This document shows positions 9,025 to 18,666 of a stretch of 64,000 bases of DNA, piece by piece; within the stretch, counting starts at the first letter, position 1; every line of letters starts with the position of its first letter. Both the position numbers and the translations under genes were made by a program. The stretch is from JAKVAV01 sp964651785 (GTDB taxonomy: Bacteria; Bacteroidota; Bacteroidia; Flavobacteriales_D; Cryomorphaceae): positions 17,962-81,961 of the forward strand of contig CAZYWJ010000007.1 in assembly GCA_964651785.1 (NCBI GenBank). The letters are read 5' to 3'. Under the pieces are notes generated by a model. That model saw nothing but the letters and a program-made list of their open reading frames with translations, ran no database searches and was not told where the DNA came from.

Positions 9025-9285
9025 ATGATTATGGAAGAGGCAAGTTTGTCAGGCGTATTCCGAATGATATTGATCATTTTGGCCATCTATTTTCTGGTGC
9101 GGCTGCTGGGCAGGTTGGTAATGCCTTTTATGAATAATAGCAATACTTCTAGCAGGCAAAGCTCCCGAAGAGAGGATGATAGAAAAGAGGGTGAGGTAAC
9201 CATAGAATATACCGATAAAAATAAAAAGAACCGAAAAGGAGATTCAGGAGAGGGAGATTACGTAGACTTTGAAGAATTGGATTAA
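9025..9285 (+). CDS. DUF4834-like small membrane protein
   Basis: An 86-residue protein with one N-terminal membrane helix (about residues 11-32), then a charged, Lys/Glu-rich linker and the acidic end GDYVDFEELD, as in the DUF4834 family of flavobacteria. Function unknown. A -7-like box TATCTTTG (9009-9016) ends only 8 bases before the ATG, so the mRNA may have almost no leader; no good -33 box was seen. It sits one base before yfhO, so the two are probably co-transcribed. Confidence 0.7.
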   Translation: MIMEEASLSGVFRMILIILAIYFLVRLLGRLVMPFMNNSNTSSRQSSRREDDRKEGEVTIEYTDKNKKNRKGDSGEGDYVDFEELD

Positions 9286-9286
9286 T

Positions 9287-11986
9287 ATGAAACACCCGTT
9301 AGTTAAGCGATTTCTGCCTCACCTTATAGCCGTATTTTCTTTTTTGGCTATTAGTGCCATTTATTTCTATCCGGCTTTTAACGGATACAAATTAAATCAG
9401 GGAGACGTTACCAATTTCCGCGGTATGGCGCAGGAAATTATTGAATATCGCCGTATGTACGGAGAAGACCCTCTCTGGACAAACTCCATGTTTGGAGGTA
9501 TGCCTGCTTATCAGATTTCCGTGCAGCATTCGAATGACGTTATCGGTATATTGGATGAGGTAATTACCTTGGGATTACCACGGCCTGCAAATTATCTGTT
9601 CCTCTATCTTTTGGGATTCTACATTCTGATGCTTTCGCTCAGAGTCAAACCTGCCACGGCGGCTATAGGAGCATTGGCGTTCGCATTTTCGAGTTATTAC
9701 TTTATCATATTGGAGGCGGGCCACAACACTAAGGCACATGCCATAGGATACATGGCTCCGATTCTGGCCGGAATCATTTGGGCTTATCGAGGAAAATTTC
9801 TGTTTGGCGGAGCCGTAGCTGCTCTCTTTGTGGCTTTAGAAGTAGGGGCCAATCACGTTCAAATTACTTACTATCTTGGTTTCTTGGTGCTCTTTGTGGC
9901 TTTGGTTTATGCTATTCGAGCCGTTCGTCAGCAAAAAGTAAAGGAGTATGCTAAAGCTTCCGTAGTTCTGTTGATTGCCGCTGCATTAGGGATAGCCGCA
10001 AATCTCAACAACTTATGGCCTACGTACGAATATGGTCAGTACTCCATTCGAGGTGCAACGGAATTAACCGTCAGACCCGATGGAAGTTCGAATGAAGCCA
10101 ATACCACGGCTGGCTTGGACCGTGATTACGTGACCCAATGGAGTTATGGCATTCAAGAAACATTAACGCTTTTGGTGCCCAATCTTATGGGAGGCGAATC
10201 GGGGGCATTGATTGATCAAAATACGCAAAAGGAAAACCCGCAGCTTTACAGAGAAATAGCTCAAGGATATCAGGCTACGCAGGTTTTTCCTAATACCTAT
10301 TGGGGTGACCAGCCGTTTACCAGCGGCCCGGTTTACTTTGGAGCCACGGTATTTCTGCTTTTTTTGCTCGGTTTGGTCTTCGTAAGGAAGCGATTGAAAT
10401 GGGCTTTGTTGGCTACAGCCATTCTCACCATCGCCTTGGCATGGGGAAAGAATTTCATGGGGTTAACTGATTTTTTCTTAGACTATTTGCCCGGGTACGA
10501 CAAGTTCAGAGCCGTCACCATTATCTTATCCATTACGGGACTTGTATTTCCCTTATTGGGATTTCTCTTCTTACGCCGTGTACAGATGAAGCCTGAAGTA
10601 ATTTCAGAAAACCCGAAATTATTTTTTGGAATAGCCGGTGGCGTGTTGCTCATTTTATTGGCACTTGTGGTAGCACCCCAATTATTTTTCAATTTTTTAA
10701 GTACCCGCGAAAACGAGATATTCAGCAATCTGTCTCAAGGCGAATCGGGTGCGGCAGTGTTGCAATACGTCTCTGCGCTACAAGAAGCGCGAGCTGACTT
10801 ATTGGTCGCCGATGCTTTGAGATCACTCCTTTTTGTTTTGTTGACCTCTGTGGTTATTTGGTTTTTCGCTAAAGGGAAACTCAACGAAAAAGTTTTACTG
10901 GCTTCGATGGCTGTTTTGGTAGTAGGAGACCTATGGCCGATAGCGAAGCGCTACGTGAACAATGAAAAGGATCGAGGCCGATATATTGCTTGGCAACCCG
11001 AAGAATCGGTGACCGCCGCATACCCTGTAGCCGGAGCCGATAAGTATATCCTGGATCGTGAAATCGAAATGAATCCTCGAGTAGGAGATGCCGTAAATGC
11101 GGCGGTAGCTGAATTTCGCGCTGAAGCGAAAAAAGATGTTTCAAAGAGAGCCGGTCAGGCTGAAATTGATGATGTTAAATTTGCCGCATTACGCTTTAGT
11201 ACGGATTATCGGGTATTGAATTTGAACGGTCCCTTTCAAGAGTCCAGAACATCTTATTTTCACAATTCTTTAGGGGGATATCACGGGGCCAAACTCAAAC
11301 GAATTCAAGAGCTGTACGATTTTCACATTTCAAAAGAGATAGCTGCCCTTAGTTCAGTATTGCAAGCAAAACCGGATGTAAATTCGGTTGACCGCGCCGT
11401 GAAGAATATGGATGTAGCAAATATGCTTAATACCAAGTACATCATATACAATCCCGAGGCTCCACCTTTTGAAAATGATTATGCCTTTGGTCCGGCATGG
11501 TTTGTAGAATTTATCGATGTAGCTGAAAGCGCAGATGAGGAGATTTTAGCATTGGATGAGCTCGACTTACGTACTGAAGCCGTTATCCATTCTGATTTCA
11601 GCGATGCCGTGGCTGATTTCACCTATCAGGAATCTGCCGATGCGGCCATTGCTGTGGAAGAGCATTTGCCGAATTACATCAGCTACTTGTATGATTCGCC
11701 GGTTCCACAAGCCGTTGTTTTCTCTGAGATTTATTACCCGGAAGGCTGGAATGCATACGTAGACGGTGAGCCCGTAGAGCATTTTCGTGCAAATTACACC
11801 CTTCGAGCTATGATTGTTCCTGCGGGCAGTCATAAGATTGAGTTCAGGTTTGAACCATCTACTTACGAAACGGCTTCCATCATAAGTACGAGCGCAGGAT
11901 TAGTCGTTTTCTTTTTCTTCTTATTTGCGATTTATCGCAACTTTAAGACACCTGAAAAGGATATTTACGAGGATTTGATGAGTTAG
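9287..11986 (+). CDS. YfhO-family multi-pass membrane protein
   Basis: A protein of 899 residues with many membrane helices in the N-terminal two thirds, a conserved early loop with Asn-Gln-Gly-Asp (about residue 40) and a C-terminal soluble part ending with a final helix. YfhO proteins have a GT-C-like fold; the Bacillus member is linked to glycosylation of lipoteichoic acid, but the role in Bacteroidota is not known. The segment EIYYPEGWNAYVDGE near residue 825 is typical of the family. ATG 9287 follows the DUF4834 stop with one base between. Neighbouring glycosyltransferases fit a part in envelope glycan transfer. Confidence 0.8.
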   Translation: MKHPLVKRFLPHLIAVFSFLAISAIYFYPAFNGYKLNQGDVTNFRGMAQEIIEYRRMYGEDPLWTNSMFGGMPAYQISVQHSNDVIGILDEVITLGLPRPANYLFLYLLGFYILMLSLRVKPATAAIGALAFAFSSYYFIILEAGHNTKAHAIGYMAPILAGIIWAYRGKFLFGGAVAALFVALEVGANHVQITYYLGFLVLFVALVYAIRAVRQQKVKEYAKASVVLLIAAALGIAANLNNLWPTYEYGQYSIRGATELTVRPDGSSNEANTTAGLDRDYVTQWSYGIQETLTLLVPNLMGGESGALIDQNTQKENPQLYREIAQGYQATQVFPNTYWGDQPFTSGPVYFGATVFLLFLLGLVFVRKRLKWALLATAILTIALAWGKNFMGLTDFFLDYLPGYDKFRAVTIILSITGLVFPLLGFLFLRRVQMKPEVISENPKLFFGIAGGVLLILLALVVAPQLFFNFLSTRENEIFSNLSQGESGAAVLQYVSALQEARADLLVADALRSLLFVLLTSVVIWFFAKGKLNEKVLLASMAVLVVGDLWPIAKRYVNNEKDRGRYIAWQPEESVTAAYPVAGADKYILDREIEMNPRVGDAVNAAVAEFRAEAKKDVSKRAGQAEIDDVKFAALRFSTDYRVLNLNGPFQESRTSYFHNSLGGYHGAKLKRIQELYDFHISKEIAALSSVLQAKPDVNSVDRAVKNMDVANMLNTKYIIYNPEAPPFENDYAFGPAWFVEFIDVAESADEEILALDELDLRTEAVIHSDFSDAVADFTYQESADAAIAVEEHLPNYISYLYDSPVPQAVVFSEIYYPEGWNAYVDGEPVEHFRANYTLRAMIVPAGSHKIEFRFEPSTYETASIISTSAGLVVFFFFLFAIYRNFKTPEKDIYEDLMS

Positions 11987-12008
11987 GGCGATCATTTCCG
12001 ATTCAGTT

Positions 12009-13304
12009 TTGAAGCTTAAATTGCACAATGATCTTACAGAATTGAAAACCGTTTTGGTCATAACCTACTACTGGCCGCCTGCAGGTGGAGCGGGAGTGCA
12101 GCGGTGGTTGAAGATGTCGAAATACCTTCCTGAGTTTGGGATTGAGCCGATAATCCTTACCGTTGATCCGGGGTTTGCTTCTTATCCGGTTAAAGATGAG
12201 AGTTTACCGGGCGAAGTTGCGGCAAACATGCGAGTTATTCGAACGAAGAGCTTTGAGCCTCTGCAGATTTATTCTCGCATTTTCGGTCATAAAAATGTGC
12301 CGTACAGCGGTTTTGCAAATGTGGAAACCGAGAGTCTTTTTTCGAAACTTTCACGGTGGGTAAGAGGTAATTTTTTTATTCCTGACGCACGCAAGGGTTG
12401 GAACAAATATGCATTGGCGGCCGCGAGAAAACTTCTGAAAGAAGAGTCGATCGAGACTGTCATCACTACCGGTCCGCCGCATAGTACCCACCTGATAGGG
12501 CAAAAGCTGAAAAAAGAATTTGAAATTAATTGGGTAGCTGACTTTCGAGATCCGTGGACGGATATCTATTACTATGATAAGTTAATGCACGGCCCTCGAG
12601 CAAAACGATTGGACCGGCGATATGAATCGGTAGTGCTTCGGAAAAGCGACTTGGTGTTTTCAGTCTGTCCTTCCAATCAAAAAGTGCTTAGATCCAAGTT
12701 ATCTGAAAAGTTAAAAGACAAAGTTGTTTTACTGCCCAATGGATTTGACGAATCCGACTTCACGGATCGAGTGAGTCCGGCAAATGAAGTTTTTACCATG
12801 GCCTATACCGGTACAATGGCAGCCGGATATAATTTCAACCCATTGTTTCAAGCCCTTTCAAAGTTTGAAATGGAGTGGAAGTTAATTATTGCCGGATCCA
12901 TTTCCCCTGAAGTAGCACAAGAGCTTGAAAAACTTAATCTGGCGCAGAAAGTAGACTTTCGAGGCTATGTGGACCATGATGAGGTATTGAAAATTCTGAC
13001 ACGCGCCGATTTACTACTCCATGTTTTGCCGAAAGGCGAAAAAGGTACTACCGGTAAACTATTTGAATACATCGGTTCGGGAAAACCCATTTTAAATCTC
13101 GGGCCAAAAAAGGGAGATTCAGCGTTTTATATTGATGACGCCAATGCGGGTAAAACCTTTTCTGATCAGGAAATTGATGAGATGGTAGAATTTATGGGAA
13201 AAGCCTCTACCAAAAAAGTGGAGAATGATTCGGTGCGCCTTTTGCACTCACGTCGGGCACGGGCTAAGCTATTAATGGAATTTGTGGACCAATTGAGTGA
13301 ATAG
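12009..13304 (+). CDS. Glycosyltransferase, GT4-like (GT-B fold)
   Basis: A protein of 431 residues. The N-terminal segment TYYWPPAGGAGVQRW is the donor-domain entry of GT-B glycosyltransferases of this type, ADFRDPW lies in the middle, and the C-terminal domain has GTTGKLFEYIGSGKPIL, the nucleotide-sugar-binding motif with conserved Glu. No ATG is available near the N terminus; TTG 12009 is taken as start, TTG 12042 is possible. It follows yfhO by 22 bases and is probably in the same transcript. Donor and acceptor sugars are unknown. Confidence 0.8.
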   Translation: MKLKLHNDLTELKTVLVITYYWPPAGGAGVQRWLKMSKYLPEFGIEPIILTVDPGFASYPVKDESLPGEVAANMRVIRTKSFEPLQIYSRIFGHKNVPYSGFANVETESLFSKLSRWVRGNFFIPDARKGWNKYALAAARKLLKEESIETVITTGPPHSTHLIGQKLKKEFEINWVADFRDPWTDIYYYDKLMHGPRAKRLDRRYESVVLRKSDLVFSVCPSNQKVLRSKLSEKLKDKVVLLPNGFDESDFTDRVSPANEVFTMAYTGTMAAGYNFNPLFQALSKFEMEWKLIIAGSISPEVAQELEKLNLAQKVDFRGYVDHDEVLKILTRADLLLHVLPKGEKGTTGKLFEYIGSGKPILNLGPKKGDSAFYIDDANAGKTFSDQEIDEMVEFMGKASTKKVENDSVRLLHSRRARAKLLMEFVDQLSE

Positions 13305-13310
13305 CAAGGA

Positions 13311-14501
13311 TTAACTTCGCGAGACCAAAACTTTTTCATAAAGAGCCACAATTCGCTCGCCCATATGCTCAGTATTGAATTTTTCCAGCACGGCTCTCCG
13401 TCCGTTTTTTCCCATCTTTTCTCGTTCTTCGGGATGATTTGCCAGAAATTCCGCCTGTTTTGCAAAATCATGCGCACTGTCATCTTTATGGGAGAGACCG
13501 CATTCTTCGCTTTCGGCCAAGGTTTGCTGAGGAGCACAATTGCTTACTAAAATGGGTTTTGCAAAATACATGTATTGATACACCTTATTTGCTATCCCCG
13601 ATTCATGTTGTGGATTTTTTAAGATGGGGGAAATTGCAATGTCCATCTTTGCCAAATATTGGCCCAATTCATTCAAAGGGATCCACGGAATATGCTCGAC
13701 ATATTCGGCCATAACCTCATTTTCGAAATACAGACGGTCATTTTTATGAACCTTTCCGGCAATATGAAGCTCTGCATCAATTCCCTTCTCTCTTAACAGT
13801 CTCACACCACGAGAAGCTATATGCAGTCCCCGACTTCTTCCGATCATTCCGAAGTAGAAGATTCTTAAAGTGCTATCTCTGTTTTCCTCAGCGCTTTCTT
13901 GTTGATTGAAGAATTCCATATCCGGAACATTCGGGTAAATAGCAAAAGAAGTTGAGTTAAGCTTTGGATATTGCTTTTGCAGAAGGTCTTTATACTCTTC
14001 GCTCAAAGCAATAATTCCCTCAGCTTTAGGCAAAAACTCTTTCTCCACTTTTTTCCAATGACCGTAATTTACAAAAAGTCTGTGCGGAAATTTTTTAGTC
14101 CAAGAGTATGTTTGAAAGGCGGCGTGGTAATTTTCGTGCAGGTCAACAATTACAGGTAGGTCTTTGCCGTGAGCCGATAAGATGGCCGGAGGAAGCATGT
14201 ATAAGTCATGAACGTGAAGCAAATCCGGTTGAATCTCTCGGATGAATTTCCCGATTCTCTTTTTCCAGAATGACTGAAACAGACCCAAAGTCGTATCGCT
14301 GATGAATCTGAATTTGTCGACGATTGATCCGGTTTGTACGAGAGTCAGGTCTAAGTCAGCCAGCTTGTCAGGATGCTGTATTCTTTCTGCACCGCATAAT
14401 ACGTAAATACTGAATTTTTCTTTCAGAATATTGATTTCATTCAGCACTCGTACATCGATTGAGAGATCGTTAATCAGAATTATTCCGACATGCTTTTTCA
14501 T
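13311..14501 (-). CDS. Glycosyltransferase, GT4-like
   Basis: A protein of 396 residues with a GT-B layout: an N-terminal domain beginning GIILINDLSIDVRVLNE and a C-terminal domain with FYFGMIGRSRGLH (start of the nucleotide-binding half) and ESGIANKVYQYMYFAKPIL, the acceptor/donor loop with the conserved Glu. It faces the plus-strand glycosyltransferase tail to tail, 6 bases apart. Substrates cannot be predicted. The 242 bases upstream (14502-14743) show no gene. Confidence 0.8.
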   Translation of the reverse strand: MKKHVGIILINDLSIDVRVLNEINILKEKFSIYVLCGAERIQHPDKLADLDLTLVQTGSIVDKFRFISDTTLGLFQSFWKKRIGKFIREIQPDLLHVHDLYMLPPAILSAHGKDLPVIVDLHENYHAAFQTYSWTKKFPHRLFVNYGHWKKVEKEFLPKAEGIIALSEEYKDLLQKQYPKLNSTSFAIYPNVPDMEFFNQQESAEENRDSTLRIFYFGMIGRSRGLHIASRGVRLLREKGIDAELHIAGKVHKNDRLYFENEVMAEYVEHIPWIPLNELGQYLAKMDIAISPILKNPQHESGIANKVYQYMYFAKPILVSNCAPQQTLAESEECGLSHKDDSAHDFAKQAEFLANHPEEREKMGKNGRRAVLEKFNTEHMGERIVALYEKVLVSRS

Positions 14502-14743
14502 AGGAGCAAGAAACAGAATTTTTCACATTCATTTATACGCTTATCAGTCAGTTTCGGAGCTAGATTGCGTGATAACTTACTTGCGAAATATTTTCTGTGA
14601 AATACTTTGTTCAGTAGTTCTTATATGAAATAAATCCTGATTGAGATACAGAATTTGGGAATCTGAATTGGTAAAGGGAATAAACTTATTCTGCCTTATT
14701 ACAATCTCTCTATGTACAACCAAAGAAAACCTTTTGAATAGCC

Positions 14744-16417
14744 TTATTTGATCACATGTATTTTACGAATGGTTTTCTCATAATTCGAAGTTAATTCAAT
14801 CAGGTAAATACCTGCCTCAAAGCCTGAGATGCTGATTTGGTTCTGATTATTTGCTTGGTCATAGACCGTCTTACCCGCAATGTCGAGAATACGAAGCCTG
14901 CTAATTTTATCTGTACCTGCAATATTTATAAAGTCTCTGGTCGGATTCGGGTAAACGGTGATTTGCTTCATCGTCTTCTCACTTATGCCAAGTGTATTCG
15001 TCACCTGAACGTTCTTACAAAAGTTATCACCTCCACAGGCATTATTGATAGCCAGACAAACCATGTAAGTCCCTGAATTTTCGTAGGTGTGTGTCGGGTT
15101 TTGTGCCTCGCTATAGCCACCGTCGTCAAAGTTCCAAATGTAGCTGTAGCCCTCGCCTCCTTCGGCAAAAAACTGTACGGTAGGACCTTCAACCTCAAAG
15201 TCAAAATCTCCGCTAGGTGCGGGACATCTTTCGATAAAAATCGTGTAGAAGGCACCTTTGTTAGATCCGCCGTCATCATCACCCTCAGCGCTTACAACTA
15301 TGTCTATTGTGCCATCCTCGTTCAGGTCGCCCACGGTAGCTATTCGAGCAGCCAATCGATCTTCAACGGAAAGATCGAAAGTGAAATTTCCTTCAAAGCG
15401 ATTGATCTTTTTCTCGTTGATCACCCATCCATCCTCATGCATGAACAGAATCCACACCGAGCCAATATTCTCACCACCATCATCATCACCCGGAGCACCT
15501 ACCGCTAGGTCAATTGCTCCGTTCAAGTCTAAATCGCCGATTGCGCGTACACTTGAACCAAATTCATCATCAATATTCAGGAATCCACCAAAATCACCTT
15601 CAAGACGCGATATTTTTTGAACGTCTGACACAGTCTCGTTTTCACTTCCGTAGAGGAGATAAATAGCTCCGAAGTTGGTATTTTGATCATCATCTCCCGG
15701 TGCGCCACAGATGATGTCTTGCTGTCCGTCTTGATTAATATCCGTCAAGCTCAATCCGCTTCCGAAAAAATCACCCTCTTCAAGTCTTTCGCTCAAAAGC
15801 GGATGACTCATGTCAATGGTTTCCAAAAGGGCCAGGCCTTCTGCGATATCTACACCGAATCTATAGATGACCCCTGCTTCGTGGCGGGAGGTGGTGTATA
15901 AAACCCCGTTTGCGTAAGCCAAAAACTCGCCTAAACGTACCGAGGCATTGGCAATTTCGGTGGAAAGCGTCAACTCTTCCAGTTGGTAGGATTCGGATGA
16001 ACTCGTTAAGGCGAATAGTTTACCACCTTCCGCGCCGGGCGCTCCGACTATGAGCTCACTCATTCCATCATTGTTGATGTCTCCTAAGTCTACCACTGCC
16101 GATCCGAACTCGGCATTTTCTACCCCTTCGAAGTAGGCAAAGTCTGAGGCGGCAATTTCGACCTCCGAAAGAACAGAACCGTCATCGGCAAGCGTGATGA
16201 TCGAAAACTTCCCGTTTTGATCGTGCGGAGCTGCTGCAAAAATTCGATTATTGATTTGCGATTCCATCACAAATCCGAAATTTCCATCATTCGATAAAGT
16301 GGATTGGAGATTGCCGTCTTCGGCGGAAACTTTCTGAAAATCAGCAGCAGTTCCTGTTTGTCCGAATAAAATTTGGGCAGAAAAAAAAGCCCCTGTAAGA
16401 AGTAGAGCGTGTTTCAT
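14744..16417 (-). CDS. T9SS cargo: FG-GAP repeat and PKD domain protein
   Basis: A secreted protein of 557 residues. A signal peptide spans residues 1-20 (ends FGQ). Several FG-GAP/integrin-alpha-like repeats follow, each with a calcium-type Asp-rich loop and an exit sequence such as DINNDGMSELIVGAPG or DINQDGQQDIICGAPG. A PKD domain (about 395-475, WNFDDGG, NPTHTYENSGTY) is next, and the last 80 residues form a type A sorting domain (VYPNPTRDFINI, ending RKIHVIK). Proteins of this type are exported by the T9SS and attached to or released from the surface. Probable role is adhesion or carbohydrate contact; no enzymatic motif is seen. The repeats make the DNA locally repetitive near 15260-15500. 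Confidence 0.85.
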   Translation of the reverse strand: MKHALLLTGAFFSAQILFGQTGTAADFQKVSAEDGNLQSTLSNDGNFGFVMESQINNRIFAAAPHDQNGKFSIITLADDGSVLSEVEIAASDFAYFEGVENAEFGSAVVDLGDINNDGMSELIVGAPGAEGGKLFALTSSSESYQLEELTLSTEIANASVRLGEFLAYANGVLYTTSRHEAGVIYRFGVDIAEGLALLETIDMSHPLLSERLEEGDFFGSGLSLTDINQDGQQDIICGAPGDDDQNTNFGAIYLLYGSENETVSDVQKISRLEGDFGGFLNIDDEFGSSVRAIGDLDLNGAIDLAVGAPGDDDGGENIGSVWILFMHEDGWVINEKKINRFEGNFTFDLSVEDRLAARIATVGDLNEDGTIDIVVSAEGDDDGGSNKGAFYTIFIERCPAPSGDFDFEVEGPTVQFFAEGGEGYSYIWNFDDGGYSEAQNPTHTYENSGTYMVCLAINNACGGDNFCKNVQVTNTLGISEKTMKQITVYPNPTRDFINIAGTDKISRLRILDIAGKTVYDQANNQNQISISGFEAGIYLIELTSNYEKTIRKIHVIK

Positions 16418-16485
16418 TTGATTGCAGGTTTTAAAACGCGTTCAAGGGGGCTTGATGCTTTTACGCTTTCAGCAGAAGAATGTTT

Positions 16486-16959
16486 CTACGAATTGTGGTA
16501 TGGCTCGTTATTCAATATCGTAAACGCCCGGTAAATTTGCTCGGTGGCAAATAGTCGAACCATTTGATGCGAAAAGGTCATTTTCGATAAGGCCAATTTT
16601 GATGTAAATCTTTTATAAATCGATGTGTCGAAACCGAAAGGACCACCTACCACAAAAACCAGCCTTTTAGGTCCGGCGTTCATCTTCTTTTGAAGAAAAA
16701 GAGCAAATCCCTCACTGTGGTACTGCTGACCTTTCTCATCTAATAACACGACGGCATCCGAACTTTCAATTTTCATCAATAGAGCTTTGGCCTCTTGTTT
16801 TTTTCTCTCCTCCGGGTCGAGTTTACGCCACTTTTTGTCTTCGGGAATTAAAAGTTCTTCGAATGGCGTGTAGCGTTGAATGCGAGAAGTGAAAATATCT
16901 ACTCCCGTTTCCAAATAACCTTTTTCCGTTTGACCAATAATGGCGAGGACTATTTTCAT
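16486..16959 (-). CDS. rlmH: 23S rRNA (pseudouridine1915-N3)-methyltransferase RlmH
   Basis: A protein of 157 residues, the usual length. The SPOUT knot motifs are clear: VVGGPFGFD (SAM loop) and LSKMTFSHQMVRLFATEQIYRAF, which is the family signature, ending with the basic tail PYHNS. The enzyme methylates pseudouridine 1915 in helix 69 of 23S rRNA, acting on the assembled ribosome. It is divergent from a DUF4783 gene, an arrangement seen in related genomes. Confidence 0.95.
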   Translation of the reverse strand: MKIVLAIIGQTEKGYLETGVDIFTSRIQRYTPFEELLIPEDKKWRKLDPEERKKQEAKALLMKIESSDAVVLLDEKGQQYHSEGFALFLQKKMNAGPKRLVFVVGGPFGFDTSIYKRFTSKLALSKMTFSHQMVRLFATEQIYRAFTILNNEPYHNS

Positions 16960-17055
16960 GGATTCAAAAATACGAGGAAAGAATAAGTGGTGCTTTTCTT
17001 ATATTTGACTCTAGCGGCCCGCTTTTTGCACGTGTCAGTTGATTCAATTTTTACA

Positions 17056-17445
17056 ATGAAAAAGCTGTTTCTGTTTTTCTCTCTGTTCTTTATCGTGTGC
17101 ATTGCCTTCGGGCAAAGTGTTGAGAAGGATGCCATTTCAATGGCGATAAAATCCGGTGATTCCCAAAAGGTCGCCTTGTATTTCATGCCTTCCGTCGATC
17201 TGACGGTTGAGTCGGCCGAGAATGTCTATAGCAAAGATCAGGCTGAAATGATCATTCGACGTTTTTTCGAAGATCATGTACCAAAGAGTTTCGTGTTGAA
17301 ACACGAGGGGAAGTCTAAACTGGACGATTATTACTACATCGGCACGCTCAGCACTGAAAAAGGCGAGTATCGCCTTACCTATTTTCTAAAAAAGAGCGAT
17401 GACAAATTTCGCATCAAGCAAATGCGAATCGAGAATACTCCCTAG
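17056..17445 (+). CDS. DUF4783-like secreted protein
   Basis: A 129-residue protein with a signal peptide (about residues 1-19, ending AFGQ) and an NTF2-like alpha/beta fold pattern, matching DUF4783 of Bacteroidota; function unknown, probably periplasmic. The ATG at 17056 is preferred over upstream in-frame starts because the signal peptide begins there. A -7-like box TATATTTG is at 17000-17007 without a clear -33 box. Its stop overlaps the stop of the convergent glycosyltransferase within one CTAG palindrome. Confidence 0.75.
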   Translation: MKKLFLFFSLFFIVCIAFGQSVEKDAISMAIKSGDSQKVALYFMPSVDLTVESAENVYSKDQAEMIIRRFFEDHVPKSFVLKHEGKSKLDDYYYIGTLSTEKGEYRLTYFLKKSDDKFRIKQMRIENTP

Positions 17446-18593
17446 GTTTTATGGGAAAGTAACCGATCGTAGATTTTCAGTTGATCGGCTATAAAGTGTT
17501 CGCGGCTGAAGCGATCCCGACCGGCTAAAGCGTTGGCTGCGAACGTCTGCAACTTGTCTCTGTTTTTCAATAAATCTTCCATTGCTGCGCTGAGGTGTTC
17601 CACATCGTGCTTTGCCAAAACCAATCCATCCGTTTCGTGACGCACCACTTCTTTGCAACCACGACTATTGATGGTAATGACCGGCACACCCATAGATAAA
17701 GATTCCATCAAATTGACGGGCAGTCCTTCACGCTCGCTTGGAAACACGTTCAAATCTGAAATAGCCAGATAATCTTGAACGTTTTCTTTCCAGCCAACTC
17801 TCACGATATCCTTGTCTTCTTTTAAAGCCTTCTCAAAACGCTGCTGCTTCGATGTCGGGTGAATTCTGTCTTTTTCGCCTATGAGCAATAGCTTAATACG
17901 ATCGTGCTGCTCCTTCAATTTTAAAAAAGCCAGTACCACTTTATCAAAACCTTTGAAATGCGTCTGACGACCAATGAAGATGAAAACAAAATCATCTGTA
18001 CTAATTCCGTTTTCTTCTTTAATACGTCTTTTGGTTGCTTCACCAATATTTGAAGGATCAAATCGCTCCAAATCACAACCCATACCGTAAGAGTTCAGAA
18101 CACTTACCGTTGCATTCGGAGCTTTATCCTCCAAGTACTCTTTATCATCTTGGGTTAACACAAAGACTTCATCTACCTTTTCCGCGCTCCATTTCTCGGC
18201 TTGAGAAATGGCATATTTTCGCCAGCCTTTAATGAGAGGAGATCCGAGCCCATGAATAGTACCAGTGGATGCCGGCCAATCGTTTTTCTTCCCAAGCATC
18301 GTAGTAAAAAGTGCAGCCGAAAAGTGAATATTGATCAGGTCGGGCTTGATTTGCTGAACGAGTTCATTGACCTGCCTGCCGGCAGAAATATGTTTTAGCG
18401 GTGCCAAAGCCCTGGGAAAATCGATGTGATGAACTTCGCACTCTATCCCTCTCCTGTAAGCATCGATTCGGGCAATGTGCTTTCGTGATGTCGCCAAATG
18501 TACTTCGTGGTTTCGCTTGATCAATTCATGCGTCAGGTCTTCCAGAAATGTGAAGTAATTCGTAATTGAAGGGATGACAAAAAGGAGTTTCAT
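17442..18593 (-). CDS. Glycosyltransferase, GT4-like
   Basis: A protein of 383 residues with a GT-B fold: N-terminal segment FVIPSITNYFTFLEDL, HIHFSAA-like middle strand (LINIHFSAALF), and a C-terminal nucleotide-binding domain with IFIGRQTHFKGFDKV and PSEREGLPVNLMESLSMG, the EX7E-type motif. The start ATG 18593 is preceded by a -7-like box TATATTTG (complement at 18618-18625). It probably adds one sugar of a surface glycan; substrates unknown. Confidence 0.85.
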   Translation of the reverse strand: MKLLFVIPSITNYFTFLEDLTHELIKRNHEVHLATSRKHIARIDAYRRGIECEVHHIDFPRALAPLKHISAGRQVNELVQQIKPDLINIHFSAALFTTMLGKKNDWPASTGTIHGLGSPLIKGWRKYAISQAEKWSAEKVDEVFVLTQDDKEYLEDKAPNATVSVLNSYGMGCDLERFDPSNIGEATKRRIKEENGISTDDFVFIFIGRQTHFKGFDKVVLAFLKLKEQHDRIKLLLIGEKDRIHPTSKQQRFEKALKEDKDIVRVGWKENVQDYLAISDLNVFPSEREGLPVNLMESLSMGVPVITINSRGCKEVVRHETDGLVLAKHDVEHLSAAMEDLLKNRDKLQTFAANALAGRDRFSREHFIADQLKIYDRLLSHKT

Positions 18594-18666
18594 TTAGCGA
18601 TTTGGTCATAGCCAATGCAAATATAGAAATCCGATCGGGCTTGCCTTCGCTTTTCCGAGATGCAAA

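Noticed and set aside
15089..15620. Two plus-strand frames of 120-139 codons inside the FG-GAP cargo gene
   Set aside because: The DNA here is made of repeated Asp-rich codons, which open antisense frames without meaning.
15240..15700. Short similar blocks that could suggest a DNA repeat array or CRISPR
   Set aside because: The blocks are FG-GAP repeats in protein-coding frame; there are no spacers of constant length.
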